Assembly: GCF_034676705.1 (NCBI RefSeq)
Contig: NZ_JAUCBS010000013.1
Coordinates: forward strand, 3,291,848-3,355,847
Direction: 5' to 3'
DNA: 64,000 nucleotides
DNA from: Gemmobacter sp.
GTDB taxonomy: Bacteria; Pseudomonadota; Alphaproteobacteria; Rhodobacterales; Rhodobacteraceae
The translations under genes and the position numbers were made by a program. The notes under the pieces are model-generated. The model did not search any database. It was given only the letters and a program-made list of their open reading frames with translations, and was not told the DNA's origin. Below are positions 15,931 through 24,183 of the stretch, one piece after another (the first letter of the stretch is position 1; each line of letters begins with the position of its first letter).

Positions 15931-16191
15931 AGAAGGCAAGATGGCGAAGGGTGTCGGAAGCGCGAAGCTTCGGCCCCGACCCCGTCACCCCTGCTCCCGC
16001 CGCCGCTCTTGGGCCCGGCCCCCCGCGTTAGGTTCTCCCGGAAGGCAGACGTATGCGGGGGGCCTAGGCGCGTCTAACCGCCAGTGACAGAACAAAAATC
16101 TGGGTCCGCGCCTTGGGTGCGCATCTTGGGTGCGCGGGTGCGCATCTGAGGCCGCACCTTGCCATGGACCCTATGCGAAAGGCCCCACCCC
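15931..16191. other. gene-free gap with conserved 15-mer and four direct repeats
   Basis: The gap holds ACGTATGCGGGGGGC at 16049-16063. Starting 53 bases later come four repeats of GGGTGCGC type at 16102 (variant GGGTCCGC), 16115, 16128 and 16136. The same arrangement with different repeats occurs in prophage B at 59946-60041. Candidate cos/cosB region, operator, or ParB-like binding site. Confidence 0.6.
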
Positions 16192-16968
16192 GTGCTTCAG
16201 ATCGAGATGCTCACGGTTGACCGCCTGGTCCCCTACATCCGCAACGCCCGGACCCACAGCGAGGATCAGATTGCGCAGATTGCGGCCTCGATCGCCGAGT
16301 TCGGTTTCACCAATCCGATCCTGATCGGCGAGGACGAGGTGATCATCGCGGGTCACGGCCGTCTGATGGCTGCCAAGGCGCTGGGCCTGACCGAAGTGCC
16401 GGTGATCGTGCTGGACCATCTGACTGAGGCCCAGCGTCGGGCACTGGTGATCGCCGACAACCGCATCGCCGAAAACGCTGGGTGGGACGACGACCTCCTG
16501 CGGTCGGAACTGGCGGCGCTGCGCGAGGCGGATTTCGATCTGGACCTGATCGGCTTCGACGAGACCGAACTCGACGAGATCATGGCCGGGTTTGAAGGCT
16601 TCGGGATGGGAGGCGGCGACGGTGACGCCCAGGGCGAAAGCACCGGCGGCGGCGCGGCTGTCCCTGCCCCCTCGGCGAACCTCGCAGAACGCTTCGGCAT
16701 CCCGCCCTTCTCGGTCTTCGAGGCACGCAAGGGCTGGTGGCAGGATCGCAAGCGCGCCTGGCTGGATCTGGGTATTCGCTCCGAACTCGGCCGCGGGGCT
16801 GCGCCGGGCGGTGCGCCCCGCCCCCTCGATCGCGGCTGGTCCGGTGAGAAATCCTTCCCCGCTGTCCCCGGCATGGGCACCGCCGATCCTGCGCCGATCC
16901 ACAAGGACATCGACCACTATCGTCACAAGGAAGGCAAGCGCGCCCGCAAGGAGGCCGCCCATGGCTAA
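16192..16968 (+). CDS. ParB-like nuclease-domain protein
   Basis: 258 aa from a GTG at 16192, or 269 aa from the ATG at 16159; the prophage B homologue starts at the equivalent of 16192. The N-terminal ParB/Srx fold is plain: VPYIRNARTHSEDQI, FGFTNPILI, VIIAGHGRLMAAKALGL. A C-terminal part (ERFGIPPFSVFEARKGWWQDRK) is typical of phage proteins that sit with DNA methylases. The last 8 bases overlap the methyltransferase start. Stand-alone ParB domains in phages are usually nucleases or methylase partners, not segregation proteins. Confidence 0.8.
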   Translation: MLQIEMLTVDRLVPYIRNARTHSEDQIAQIAASIAEFGFTNPILIGEDEVIIAGHGRLMAAKALGLTEVPVIVLDHLTEAQRRALVIADNRIAENAGWDDDLLRSELAALREADFDLDLIGFDETELDEIMAGFEGFGMGGGDGDAQGESTGGGAAVPAPSANLAERFGIPPFSVFEARKGWWQDRKRAWLDLGIRSELGRGAAPGGAPRPLDRGWSGEKSFPAVPGMGTADPAPIHKDIDHYRHKEGKRARKEAAHG

Positions 16969-17929
16969 AGGCCCCGCCCGCACCTTCGGCCAAGACCTGA
17001 TGCGCGGCGAGCATGTCGTCGGCGCTGGGCAACTCGGCCCGCAGAATGGCGGGGTGCTCATGCCGTCGCACACCTCGGGCGATCCGTCTTTCTACGCCAA
17101 GAAGCGCGCCAAGGAGGCAGAACTCGGACGGGAACTGACGACAGAGGAATTCCTTGCCGACCATTACGCCGCCTCCGATGCGCCCACGGCTTCGGGCACG
17201 TCGATCTTCGACCCCGTCCTGTGCGAAATCGCCTATCGCTGGTTCTGCCCGCCGGGCGGCATGGTGCTGGACCCCTTCGCCGGTGGCTCAGTGCGCGGCA
17301 TCGTAGCCGCCCGCCTTGGGCGGCCTTACGTCGGGATCGAACTCCGCGCCGAACAGGTGGCCGCGAACCAGGCGCAGGCCGATCTGGCGGGCGACCCGGC
17401 CCCGCGCTGGATCGCCGGGGATAGCCGCGATCTGGCCAGGCTGGCCGCTGGCATCGAGGCCGATCTGGTGTTCAGCTGCCCGCCCTACTGGAACCTTGAA
17501 CGCTATTCCGATGACCCCTCGGACCTTTCCACCATGCCCCTGGCAGACTTCCTGAAGGCTCAGGGCGAGATCATCGCCCAGGCCGTCGCCCGCCTGCGGC
17601 CGAACCGCTTCGCCGTCTGGGTGATCGGAGATGTCCGCGATGCCGACGGGTTCTTCGTCAACCTGCCCGGCCTGACGGTCGAAGCCTTCGAGGCCGCGGG
17701 CGCCCGGTTCTACAACGATGCGATCCTCGTCACCGCTGTTGGCTCGCTGCCGATCCGCGTCGGTCGCCAGTTCACTGCCGCCCGCAAGCTCGGCCGGACC
17801 CACCAGAACGTGCTGGTGTTCTGCAAAGGCGATCCCCGCAAAGCGACCGAGGCCTGCGGGCCGGTGGAGTTCGGCGAAATCGAAGGGCCGGACACCGACG
17901 ACGAAACCGATCCGGAGGACGACCAATGA
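16961..17929 (+). CDS. phage DNA methyltransferase (N4/N6 type)
   Basis: 322 aa from the ATG at 16961, which overlaps the ParB-like gene. SCPPYWNLE (about 178) is the catalytic DPPY-like motif with Ser in place of Asp, and VLDPFAGGSVRG (about 103) is the SAM motif placed before it, which is the beta-class order. It probably methylates phage or host adenine or cytosine-N4. Its 3' end overlaps the next gene by ATGA, so methylase and downstream enzyme are made together. Confidence 0.85.
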   Translation: MAKGPARTFGQDLMRGEHVVGAGQLGPQNGGVLMPSHTSGDPSFYAKKRAKEAELGRELTTEEFLADHYAASDAPTASGTSIFDPVLCEIAYRWFCPPGGMVLDPFAGGSVRGIVAARLGRPYVGIELRAEQVAANQAQADLAGDPAPRWIAGDSRDLARLAAGIEADLVFSCPPYWNLERYSDDPSDLSTMPLADFLKAQGEIIAQAVARLRPNRFAVWVIGDVRDADGFFVNLPGLTVEAFEAAGARFYNDAILVTAVGSLPIRVGRQFTAARKLGRTHQNVLVFCKGDPRKATEACGPVEFGEIEGPDTDDETDPEDDQ

Positions 17930-18630
17930 CTGCCCCGATCCTCGAAATGCACCACGGCATTACCGTTGTCCGCGACGATCTCTTCCCCGGCGGCACCAAG
18001 GCCCGCTTCATCGCGCAGGTCTTCGACGGAGTGCACGAGGCGGTCTATGCCAGCCCGCCCGAAGGAGGGGCCCAGACCGCCATCGCAACCGTCGCCAGGC
18101 GCCTTGGCAAGCGCGCCACGATCTTCGTCGCAGCCCGCACCCGGCCGCATCCCCGCACGCTTGAGGCCGCCCGTCTTGGCGCGAAGGTCGTGCCGATCAG
18201 CCCGGGCTATCTGTCGGTCGTGCAATCCCGCGCCCGGGAATACTGCCGCAACACCGGCGCCAGCCTGATCCCCTTCGGCGCCGAAATCCCCGGCGCGGTC
18301 GAAGCTATCGCCGCCGCCGCCCGTCTGGCCGTTTTCGATCCCGAAGAGGTCTGGTGCGCCGCCGGTTCCGGCGTCCTTGCCCGCGGCCTTGCCGCCGCCT
18401 GGCCGAAAGCCCGCCGCCACGTCGTACAGATCGGCCGCGACCTCACCCCGCGCGAGGTCGCCGGGGCCACGATCCACGTCCACCCCCGCAAGTTCAGCGA
18501 CCGCGCCGCGCTGGGTGCCCCGTTCCCAGCCGATCCGCACTACGACGCAAAGGCTTGGGAGCTATGCCTCGCCAAGCGAGGGCCGGGGCGGGTGCTGTTC
18601 TGGAACGTCGCGCCGCTGGCGTGGGGATAA
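17926..18630 (+). CDS. possible PLP-fold (tryptophan synthase beta-like) enzyme
   Basis: 234 aa, coupled to the methylase by ATGA. FPGGTKAR near residue 23 resembles the PLP-lysine segment of fold-type II enzymes. The alternation KRATIFVAARTRPHPRTLEAARLGAKVV and a Gly-rich CAAGSGVLARGL (about 145) could be the cofactor phosphate loop. No SSGNHG motif is visible. The assignment is weak. If right, it could act with the neighbouring methylase in base modification. Confidence 0.35.
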   Translation: MTAPILEMHHGITVVRDDLFPGGTKARFIAQVFDGVHEAVYASPPEGGAQTAIATVARRLGKRATIFVAARTRPHPRTLEAARLGAKVVPISPGYLSVVQSRAREYCRNTGASLIPFGAEIPGAVEAIAAAARLAVFDPEEVWCAAGSGVLARGLAAAWPKARRHVVQIGRDLTPREVAGATIHVHPRKFSDRAALGAPFPADPHYDAKAWELCLAKRGPGRVLFWNVAPLAWG

Positions 18631-18724
18631 GCTGAGGAAAATCTGGCCGTTGCCTGGCAGACTCAGTTGGCGGGAAACGTCCAGCCTCACGCTGCAACGC
18701 CTCGTCAAGACGTTCGTTCTATCC

Positions 18725-18752
18725 TATATTCCTACCCTAGGGAGAAAACGCC
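18725..18752 (+). promoter_or_regulatory. candidate promoter of the PIN module
   Basis: TATATT at 18725-18730 is a good -10; the -35 position (TCGTCA) is weak. GGGAG follows at 18740 before the GTG start at 18753. The 122-bp gap separates the methylase operon from a two-gene accessory unit, which fits an independently expressed moron. Confidence 0.3.
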
Positions 18753-19493
18753 GTGGAATATCGATTTCACATTGATGATAGCTTCAAGCCCGCGACCATA
18801 CCGATGGAGCGGCTTGGGGAGTATATCAAGGCGTTGGCCCAATTGATGGGCGAGACCGGTTCGGTCCATCTCGATAGAGTGACCGAAGGATCGGTCGTCC
18901 TGCATGCTGCCATCGATCAACCTGCGCAAGTCAAAGTGCGTGATCGAGTGAGCGGCCTCAGAGGCAAGACGACCAGTAAAGAGGTGGCCCGCGCGTTCGG
19001 GGTGTTGGACGACATGCTGCGAAAGGACAACGCGACTGGGCGACTGGTTGAGGTTGGTGGGCAAGTTGTCATCCCTTTTCCCGGGCGCAACCGGCCGGAA
19101 CCGGTTGTCTTTGGTCCATTCAAGCAAGACGGCACGCTTGAAGGGCAGGTCATTCGCGTCGGGGGCAAAGATGATACGATACCCGTTCACCTTCGCGACG
19201 GTGCGGTCGTCCACACAGGGTTGAACGCGACAGAAGATGTTGCTCGGCGGATCGCACAACACCTCTTGGGTCCGACTGTCCGCGTTCATGGGACTGGCAC
19301 TTGGCTTCGTGAGGGTGACGGAACCTGGCAGCTGAAAAGCTTTCGCATCAACGATTTTGAACTCTTGGACGAAACCCCGCTCGATGGGGTGGTCGCAAGG
19401 CTTCGCGCTGTTCGTGGCAGCGGTTGGGGCGAAGTGCCTGATCCGGTCCGTGAACTTCTGGAAGATCGTCAAGGAGGCACTGACCGCCATTGA
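18753..19493 (+). CDS. unknown protein paired with a PIN-domain protein
   Basis: 246 aa from a GTG with GGGAG upstream. No family recognised. It is beta-rich, starts MEYRFHIDDSFKPATIPMERLGEYIKALAQLMGE (written here only to locate the helix that follows the first strand), and has a short GRNRPEPVVFGPF loop. Its end overlaps the PIN gene start (TTGA), the usual sign of an antitoxin or binding partner. It sits between the methylase operon and the minus-strand cluster, outside the phage core. Confidence 0.5.
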   Translation: MEYRFHIDDSFKPATIPMERLGEYIKALAQLMGETGSVHLDRVTEGSVVLHAAIDQPAQVKVRDRVSGLRGKTTSKEVARAFGVLDDMLRKDNATGRLVEVGGQVVIPFPGRNRPEPVVFGPFKQDGTLEGQVIRVGGKDDTIPVHLRDGAVVHTGLNATEDVARRIAQHLLGPTVRVHGTGTWLREGDGTWQLKSFRINDFELLDETPLDGVVARLRAVRGSGWGEVPDPVRELLEDRQGGTDRH

Positions 19494-20059
19494 TCGCCGT
19501 ATTTGACGCCAGTGTATTGATATTCCTGTTCGAAAAGGACGCTTCCGGCCCTCTTGATCCTGCGACGGGCCTTCCGGTCGCAAGGTGCTATGACCGTGTG
19601 AACCATCTCGTTGAAACCCTCACCCGAGATCGGGCGAAGATCATCATTCCGACACCGTCTTTGGCAGAAATTCTCGTCAAGGCGGGTGCAGCGGGACCTG
19701 AGTGGCTACGGCTCATTAGCGAAAATCGCTACATCCGGGTTTCATCATTCGATCTGCGCGCAGCAGTCGAGTTTGCTGCGATGCAGCGTGAACGTAAGCT
19801 GACTGGGATAAAGAGCGCCGAGCCGAGGCAGAAGGCCAAGTTTGACGACCAGATCGTTGCGATAGCCAAAGTCGAAGGCGCCGATGTAATTTATTCGTCA
19901 GATGATGGGCTAGCCAAGTCCGCACCGCCCGCCATCGAAGTTATTGGTCTCACTGGGCTTCAGCTGCCTCCAGAAGACCCACAGATGCAACTACGACTGG
20001 AAGAAAGCTCGACGCGCGAAGAAGGTGATCCCAGCAAATCTGGCAACGTGGCCAAATAG
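19490..20059 (+). CDS. PIN-domain ribonuclease-like protein
   Basis: 189 aa from a TTG that overlaps the previous stop; AAGGAGG lies about 12 bases upstream. IAVFDASVLIFLFE gives the first PIN aspartate, TPSLAEIL the second acidic residue, KFDDQIVAIAKV the third, and IYSSDDGL the last. The protein is larger than a VapC toxin, with a ~35-residue acidic tail. The pair is probably a toxin-antitoxin-like or RNA-targeting accessory module of prophage A. Confidence 0.7.
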   Translation: MIAVFDASVLIFLFEKDASGPLDPATGLPVARCYDRVNHLVETLTRDRAKIIIPTPSLAEILVKAGAAGPEWLRLISENRYIRVSSFDLRAAVEFAAMQRERKLTGIKSAEPRQKAKFDDQIVAIAKVEGADVIYSSDDGLAKSAPPAIEVIGLTGLQLPPEDPQMQLRLEESSTREEGDPSKSGNVAK

Positions 20060-20110
20060 TCAGCGGGCACGAGGCAGGATCACGCGTCAGGTTTCGCGCG
20101 GGTAGTTAAG

Positions 20111-20446
20111 CTAGTGCAGCATATCCCCCAGCCCAACCGCCTCGAACGCTGCCTTCAGCGCCGGATCGAAGCCTGGATCGATCCGAGCCGGGCCGTATCC
20201 GTGATCCCGGTTCCAGTGATCGATCTCGCGCAGGGTAGCGGCGAACTCCGCGTCGGTGTCGCAGACGGTGCGGGTGACATCGCCTTCGGCGAAGTTGAGG
20301 ATGGTTCGCTCGGCGGGCGACTCCCATGTGCCGAACCACGAGGCGTCCTGCGCGGTATCGACCTGCGCCCATCCCCGGGCGCAGGTGCAGAGGTCGAAGT
20401 CGTAGCGATAGCGGTCACCGGGCTCAAAGCTGCGGATGATTTTCAT
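20111..20446 (-). CDS. small unknown phage protein
   Basis: 111 aa, aromatic-rich N-terminus (FEPGDRYRYDFDLCTC), acidic overall. No recognised family. It overlaps the upstream minus-strand gene by ATGA and is the last of three minus-strand genes placed against terS. Prophage B has a minus-strand pair in the same position with different genes, so this is a variable slot. Confidence 0.55.
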   Translation of the reverse strand: MKIIRSFEPGDRYRYDFDLCTCARGWAQVDTAQDASWFGTWESPAERTILNFAEGDVTRTVCDTDAEFAATLREIDHWNRDHGYGPARIDPGFDPALKAAFEAVGLGDMLH

Positions 20447-21072
20447 GCCCGGCCCTCCCGGGCCTCGATCGCCAGCACGGCGAGGTCGCGGTAGCGGGCC
20501 AGCGCCTTGGGGCTGGACGAGACTGGGTTGATCGGGATGGCGCGCAGGCCGGTGGCGTCGGCCTTTCCGGCCAGTTCCACCAGCGCGGCGAGTTTTGCCC
20601 GGAAACGGGCGTGGGTCGGCGCGGAGAAGTCGGGCGGCGGGGGAAGTTCGCCCTGCCGGGCCTTTGCCTCGACGTCGGCATCCCGGCGTCGGCGCGGTGC
20701 GCTGGGCGCGGCGGCCGGTTCTGACTGGTTTTCGGTCGCCTCAACGATCGTCGCGGCGGCGGGCTCAGTTTCGACAACTGGGGCCGGTTCGATGGTCGCT
20801 TCCGGCGCCTTCGGGAGCGCCGCTGGTTCTTCCGCTGCGTCCGGCTCGCAGGCGTCGATCTCGGCGACCAGCCGCCCCTCGGCAGTCTCGAAGCCCGGAG
20901 CGGTCAGGATCGCCTTGATCGCCCTGGGTGCCCGTTCGGCGCCGATCTTGGTGGCCAGCAGGCGTTCGAACCGTTCGGCTGCGGCGGCCACGCTGGCGCT
21001 GCGCCCCAAGGGGGCCTCGCTCAAGCGCTGGGCGAGGCGATTGATCTGGACGGCGGAGAGGTTGGTGAACAT
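20443..21072 (-). CDS. unknown phage protein with Pro/Ala/Glu-rich middle
   Basis: 209 aa: a helical N-terminal ~75 residues (SAVQINRLAQRLSEAPLGRSA), a low-complexity Ala/Pro/Glu linker (about 85-130), and a helical C-terminus. No family recognised. It starts 11 bases after the preceding minus-strand gene and overlaps the next by ATGA, so the three form one operon divergent from terS. Confidence 0.55.
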   Translation of the reverse strand: MFTNLSAVQINRLAQRLSEAPLGRSASVAAAAERFERLLATKIGAERAPRAIKAILTAPGFETAEGRLVAEIDACEPDAAEEPAALPKAPEATIEPAPVVETEPAAATIVEATENQSEPAAAPSAPRRRRDADVEAKARQGELPPPPDFSAPTHARFRAKLAALVELAGKADATGLRAIPINPVSSSPKALARYRDLAVLAIEAREGRA

Positions 21073-21083
21073 CGGGGCCTCCT

Positions 21084-21305
21084 TCAGGCGTTCTTGATGT
21101 GGGCGGAGCGGCCTTCGGCGGTGACCGCGTAAATCATCGTGCGGCTGTCGCCGAACGTGGCGGCAAAGGCCTCAGCCTGATCGATCCGGTCGAACCGGGC
21201 GCGGATGCGGGTCGCGGGTTTGGACCCGCGGCAGGCGATGAAATGGTCGGCGGCGGCGAGGCAATTGGCCTCAAAGCCGGTGATGGCGTGGGTCTTGGCG
21301 GGCAT
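21084..21305 (-). CDS. small unknown phage protein
   Basis: 73 aa from the ATG at 21305; an upstream in-frame start would run into the terS leader. First gene of the minus-strand trio. It begins MPAKTHAITGFEANCLAAAD and has a compact DRIDQAEAFAATFGDSRTMIYAVT beta-hairpin-like end. Function unknown. Confidence 0.5.
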   Translation of the reverse strand: MPAKTHAITGFEANCLAAADHFIACRGSKPATRIRARFDRIDQAEAFAATFGDSRTMIYAVTAEGRSAHIKNA

Positions 21306-21396
21306 CGGAAACCTCCGTTTCAAGGTGTCGCAGACATTGCCGAGACCGCCCGAAGAGCAAGTCCAAATCACTGACTTAATTGGAGAATGTCGCAAG

Positions 21397-22005
21397 ATGG
21401 GGCTGTCGCGGCGCGCTTATGCGGCCTTGCGCGGGGTACATGAAAGCGCCGTGCGCAAGGCCATCGCCACGGGGCGGATCACGACCGAGGCCGACGGCAC
21501 GATCGACGCCACCAAGGCCGATGCGATGTGGGATGCGTCCACCGATCCGGCGAAACAGCGCGGCGCCCATGCCCGGGATCTGAGCCGGGGCACGGCCGCC
21601 GCGACGCGGGCGGTCGCGGGGACCAAGGCGGTGCCGCGGCAGGCCTTTGCGGCCGTGGCCGAGACCCTTACCGAGGCCGGGGCCGATCCTGGCGGCGCCA
21701 GTGCCGAGGGGGGCGAGGTGTCCTTCGTCAAAGCCCGGATGGCGAATGAGGTGCTGAAGGCCCAGACCGCCCGGGTGCGGTTGCAGAAGATGAAGGGCGA
21801 GGTCGTCGATCGCGCCCGCGCCACGGCGATGGTCTTCGATCTGGCACGGCGTGAACGGGATGCCTGGCTGAACTGGCCGCCCCGTGTGGCGGCCGACATC
21901 GCCGCCGAACTTGGGGCCGAGCCTCACGCCGTGGAACAGGTGCTGATGCGTTACCTGCGCCGCCATCTGGCGGAGATGTCGGAGGTCAAGGTTGAACTTC
22001 GCTAG
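21397..22005 (+). CDS. terS: terminase small subunit
   Basis: 202 aa from the ATG at 21397, with GGAG 11 bases upstream. The N-terminal HTH (LSRRAYAALRGVHESAVRKAIATGRI) would recognise the packaging site; the central and C-terminal helices (DLARRERDAWLNWPPRVAADIA) resemble the lambda Nu1-type family. It is homologous to 62580-63182 in prophage B, and the HTH is one of the less conserved parts. Overlap with terL by 14 bases couples translation. Confidence 0.85.
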   Translation: MGLSRRAYAALRGVHESAVRKAIATGRITTEADGTIDATKADAMWDASTDPAKQRGAHARDLSRGTAAATRAVAGTKAVPRQAFAAVAETLTEAGADPGGASAEGGEVSFVKARMANEVLKAQTARVRLQKMKGEVVDRARATAMVFDLARRERDAWLNWPPRVAADIAAELGAEPHAVEQVLMRYLRRHLAEMSEVKVELR

Positions 22006-23974
22006 CTTCGAGGGGGCCGAGGATATCGCCGTCGCCTGGGCTCGGGGTCTGGCGCCCGATCCGGCGCAGACAGTCGCCGAATGGGCCGACCGGCACCGCA
22101 TCCTTTCGTCACGGGCGGCATCGGAGGCTGGGCCCTATCGCACCAGCCGGACACCTTACCTAAAGGCGATCATGGAAGCCCTGTCGCCCAACAACCCGGC
22201 CCAGCGGGTGGTGTTCATGAAGTCGGCGCAGGTTGGGGCGACCGAGGCCGGAAACAACTGGATCGGCTTTTGCATCCACCGCGCCCCGGGCCCGATCCTG
22301 GCGGTGCAACCGACAACCGATCTGGCCAAGCGCCTCAGCCAGCAGCGGATCGAACCCCTGATTGAGGAAAGCCCCGATCTGCGGGCTTTGGTGCTGCCCG
22401 CCCGGTCGCGCGATGCCGGAAACACGGTGTTGGCCAAGCGTTTCCCCGGCGGCCAGTTGGTGCTGACCGGGGCGAACTCGGCCGTGGGTCTGCGGTCGAT
22501 GCCTGCGCGCTGGCTGTTTCTGGACGAGGTCGACGCCTATCCGGGCGACCTTGAGGGCGAGGGCGATCCGGTGGCGCTGGCCGAGGCCCGCACCGACAGC
22601 TTCGGCCACCGCAAGAAAATCTTCCTGGCCTCGACGCCCACGATCAAGGGCCTCAGCCGGATCGAGCGGGAGTTCGAATTGACCGACCAGCGCCGCTATC
22701 ACGTGCCCTGCCCACATTGCGGCGGGCTGCAATGGCTGAAGTTCGAGCGGCTGCGCTGGGAGAAAGGACGGCCGGATACGGCAGCTTACCTCTGCGAGCA
22801 CTGCGAGGCGCCGATCGCAGAACGGCACAAGACGTGGATGATGGACGAGGAGAACGGGGCCGATTGGCTGGCGACGGCTGCGCCAGACGTGCAGGCCTCG
22901 GCCGAGACTGCGGGCGTGATCGGGTTCCATATCTCGGGGCTCTACTCGCCGCTCGGGTGGTTGTCTTGGGAGGAGATCGCGCGGCGCTGGGATCAGGCGC
23001 AGGGCAACGACTCCGCCCTGAAAACCGTGAAGAACACCGTCCTCGGGGAAACCTGGGCGGAACGCGGCGAGGCGCCGGATTGGCAGCGGCTTTATGAACG
23101 CCGCGAGGATTGGCAATTGGGGCGGGCGCCTTCCGGTGTGCTGATCCTGACGGCCGGGATCGACGTCCAGCGCGACCGGATTGAGATCGATGTCTGGGGC
23201 TGGGGGCGGAACTTGCGCTCTTGGCTCGTCGATCACGTTGTCCTTGAGGGCGACACCGCCCGGGCCGAGGTCTGGGCCGATCTGAACGAGTTCCTCGGCA
23301 TGACATGGGAACACGCCTCCGGCGCCCGGATGGCGCTGGCGCGGGTGGCGATCGACTCTGGCGACGGCGCCACGACGGATGCTGTTTATGCCTGGGTCCG
23401 GCACGCCGGGCATGGGCAGGTGATCGCGATCAAGGGCGTGGCGGGATTTGATCGATCGACGCCGGTCGACGGCCCCACATATGTCGAAACCACCGAAGGC
23501 GGTCGCAAGCTGCGCCGCGGGGTCCGGCTCTGGAAAGTGGCCGGTGCCGTGTTCAAGGCCGAGACCTACCGCTTCCTGCGTCTGGCAGCCCCGACCGACG
23601 AGGAACGCGCGGCCGGGGCCGACTGGGCCGCAGGCTTTGTCCATATCCCGAAAGGGACCACCGCCGAGTGGGTGAAGCAGCTGACCTCGGAGCAGCTCGT
23701 CACCCGCAAAACCCGCACCGGCTATCAGAAGCTGGAATGGGAACAGACCCGCGAGCGGAATGAGGCCCTCGACTGCCGGGTCTATGCCCGCGCCGCCGCC
23801 TGGCTGATGGGGATCGATCGCTGGGACAACGCGCGCTGGGAAGCGCTGGAAGAACAGATCGGGCCTGCGAGGCCCGCCACCACCCCGGCCGGTCAGCCCG
23901 ATCGGCCACAACCGCAATCTGCCCCGAAGCGGCCGATAGGCTGGCTCGGGCCCCGACGTGGAAAATGGCTCTGA
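21992..23974 (+). CDS. terL: terminase large subunit (GpA family)
   Basis: 660 aa from a TTG inside the end of terS. ATPase part: MKSAQVGATEAGNNW (Walker A region, about 75) and WLFLDEVDAY (Walker B, about 171). A zinc ribbon has CPHCGG (near 238) and CEHCEAP (near 268). The C-terminal nuclease part contains AGIDVQRDRIEIDVWGWG (first acidic residues, about 388). It cuts concatemers and drives packaging. Undamaged here, unlike its prophage B counterpart. Confidence 0.92.
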   Translation: MNFASFEGAEDIAVAWARGLAPDPAQTVAEWADRHRILSSRAASEAGPYRTSRTPYLKAIMEALSPNNPAQRVVFMKSAQVGATEAGNNWIGFCIHRAPGPILAVQPTTDLAKRLSQQRIEPLIEESPDLRALVLPARSRDAGNTVLAKRFPGGQLVLTGANSAVGLRSMPARWLFLDEVDAYPGDLEGEGDPVALAEARTDSFGHRKKIFLASTPTIKGLSRIEREFELTDQRRYHVPCPHCGGLQWLKFERLRWEKGRPDTAAYLCEHCEAPIAERHKTWMMDEENGADWLATAAPDVQASAETAGVIGFHISGLYSPLGWLSWEEIARRWDQAQGNDSALKTVKNTVLGETWAERGEAPDWQRLYERREDWQLGRAPSGVLILTAGIDVQRDRIEIDVWGWGRNLRSWLVDHVVLEGDTARAEVWADLNEFLGMTWEHASGARMALARVAIDSGDGATTDAVYAWVRHAGHGQVIAIKGVAGFDRSTPVDGPTYVETTEGGRKLRRGVRLWKVAGAVFKAETYRFLRLAAPTDEERAAGADWAAGFVHIPKGTTAEWVKQLTSEQLVTRKTRTGYQKLEWEQTRERNEALDCRVYARAAAWLMGIDRWDNARWEALEEQIGPARPATTPAGQPDRPQPQSAPKRPIGWLGPRRGKWL

Positions 23975-24183
23975 TGTCCTTCTCGCAAGCCGAACTTGAT
24001 GCCCTGCGCCGGGCGTATGCTGCCGGAGCGTTGGTGGTGGAATACGATGGGCGCCGCCTGACCTATGGCAATGCGGCCGATCTTCTGGCCCGCATCCGCT
24101 TCATTGAGGGGCAGATGGCCAGCAGTTCCGGTGGGTCGCGTCCTGTCGCGGGCAAGGCCAGCTTCAGCCGGGGCCGCACATGA
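23965..24183 (+). CDS. head-tail joining protein, gpW-like
   Basis: 72 aa (69 aa if started at the second ATG, 23974). LDALRRAYAAGALVVEYDGRRLTYGNAADLLARIRFIE is the compact two-helix, one-hairpin gpW pattern. It overlaps terL by 10 bases and the portal gene by ATGA. In lambda-like phages gpW sits between terminase and portal genes, as here. Confidence 0.75.
   Translation: MALMSFSQAELDALRRAYAAGALVVEYDGRRLTYGNAADLLARIRFIEGQMASSSGGSRPVAGKASFSRGRT

Noticed and set aside
16159..16191. Upstream ATG (16159) as start of the ParB-like gene
   Set aside because: Poor ribosome site, and the homologue in prophage B begins at the equivalent of 16192; kept only as an alternative.
22160..23917. 585-codon minus-strand frame opposite terL
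   Set aside because: Pure antisense shadow of a well-supported gene; Pro/Arg/His-rich translation with no recognisable domain.
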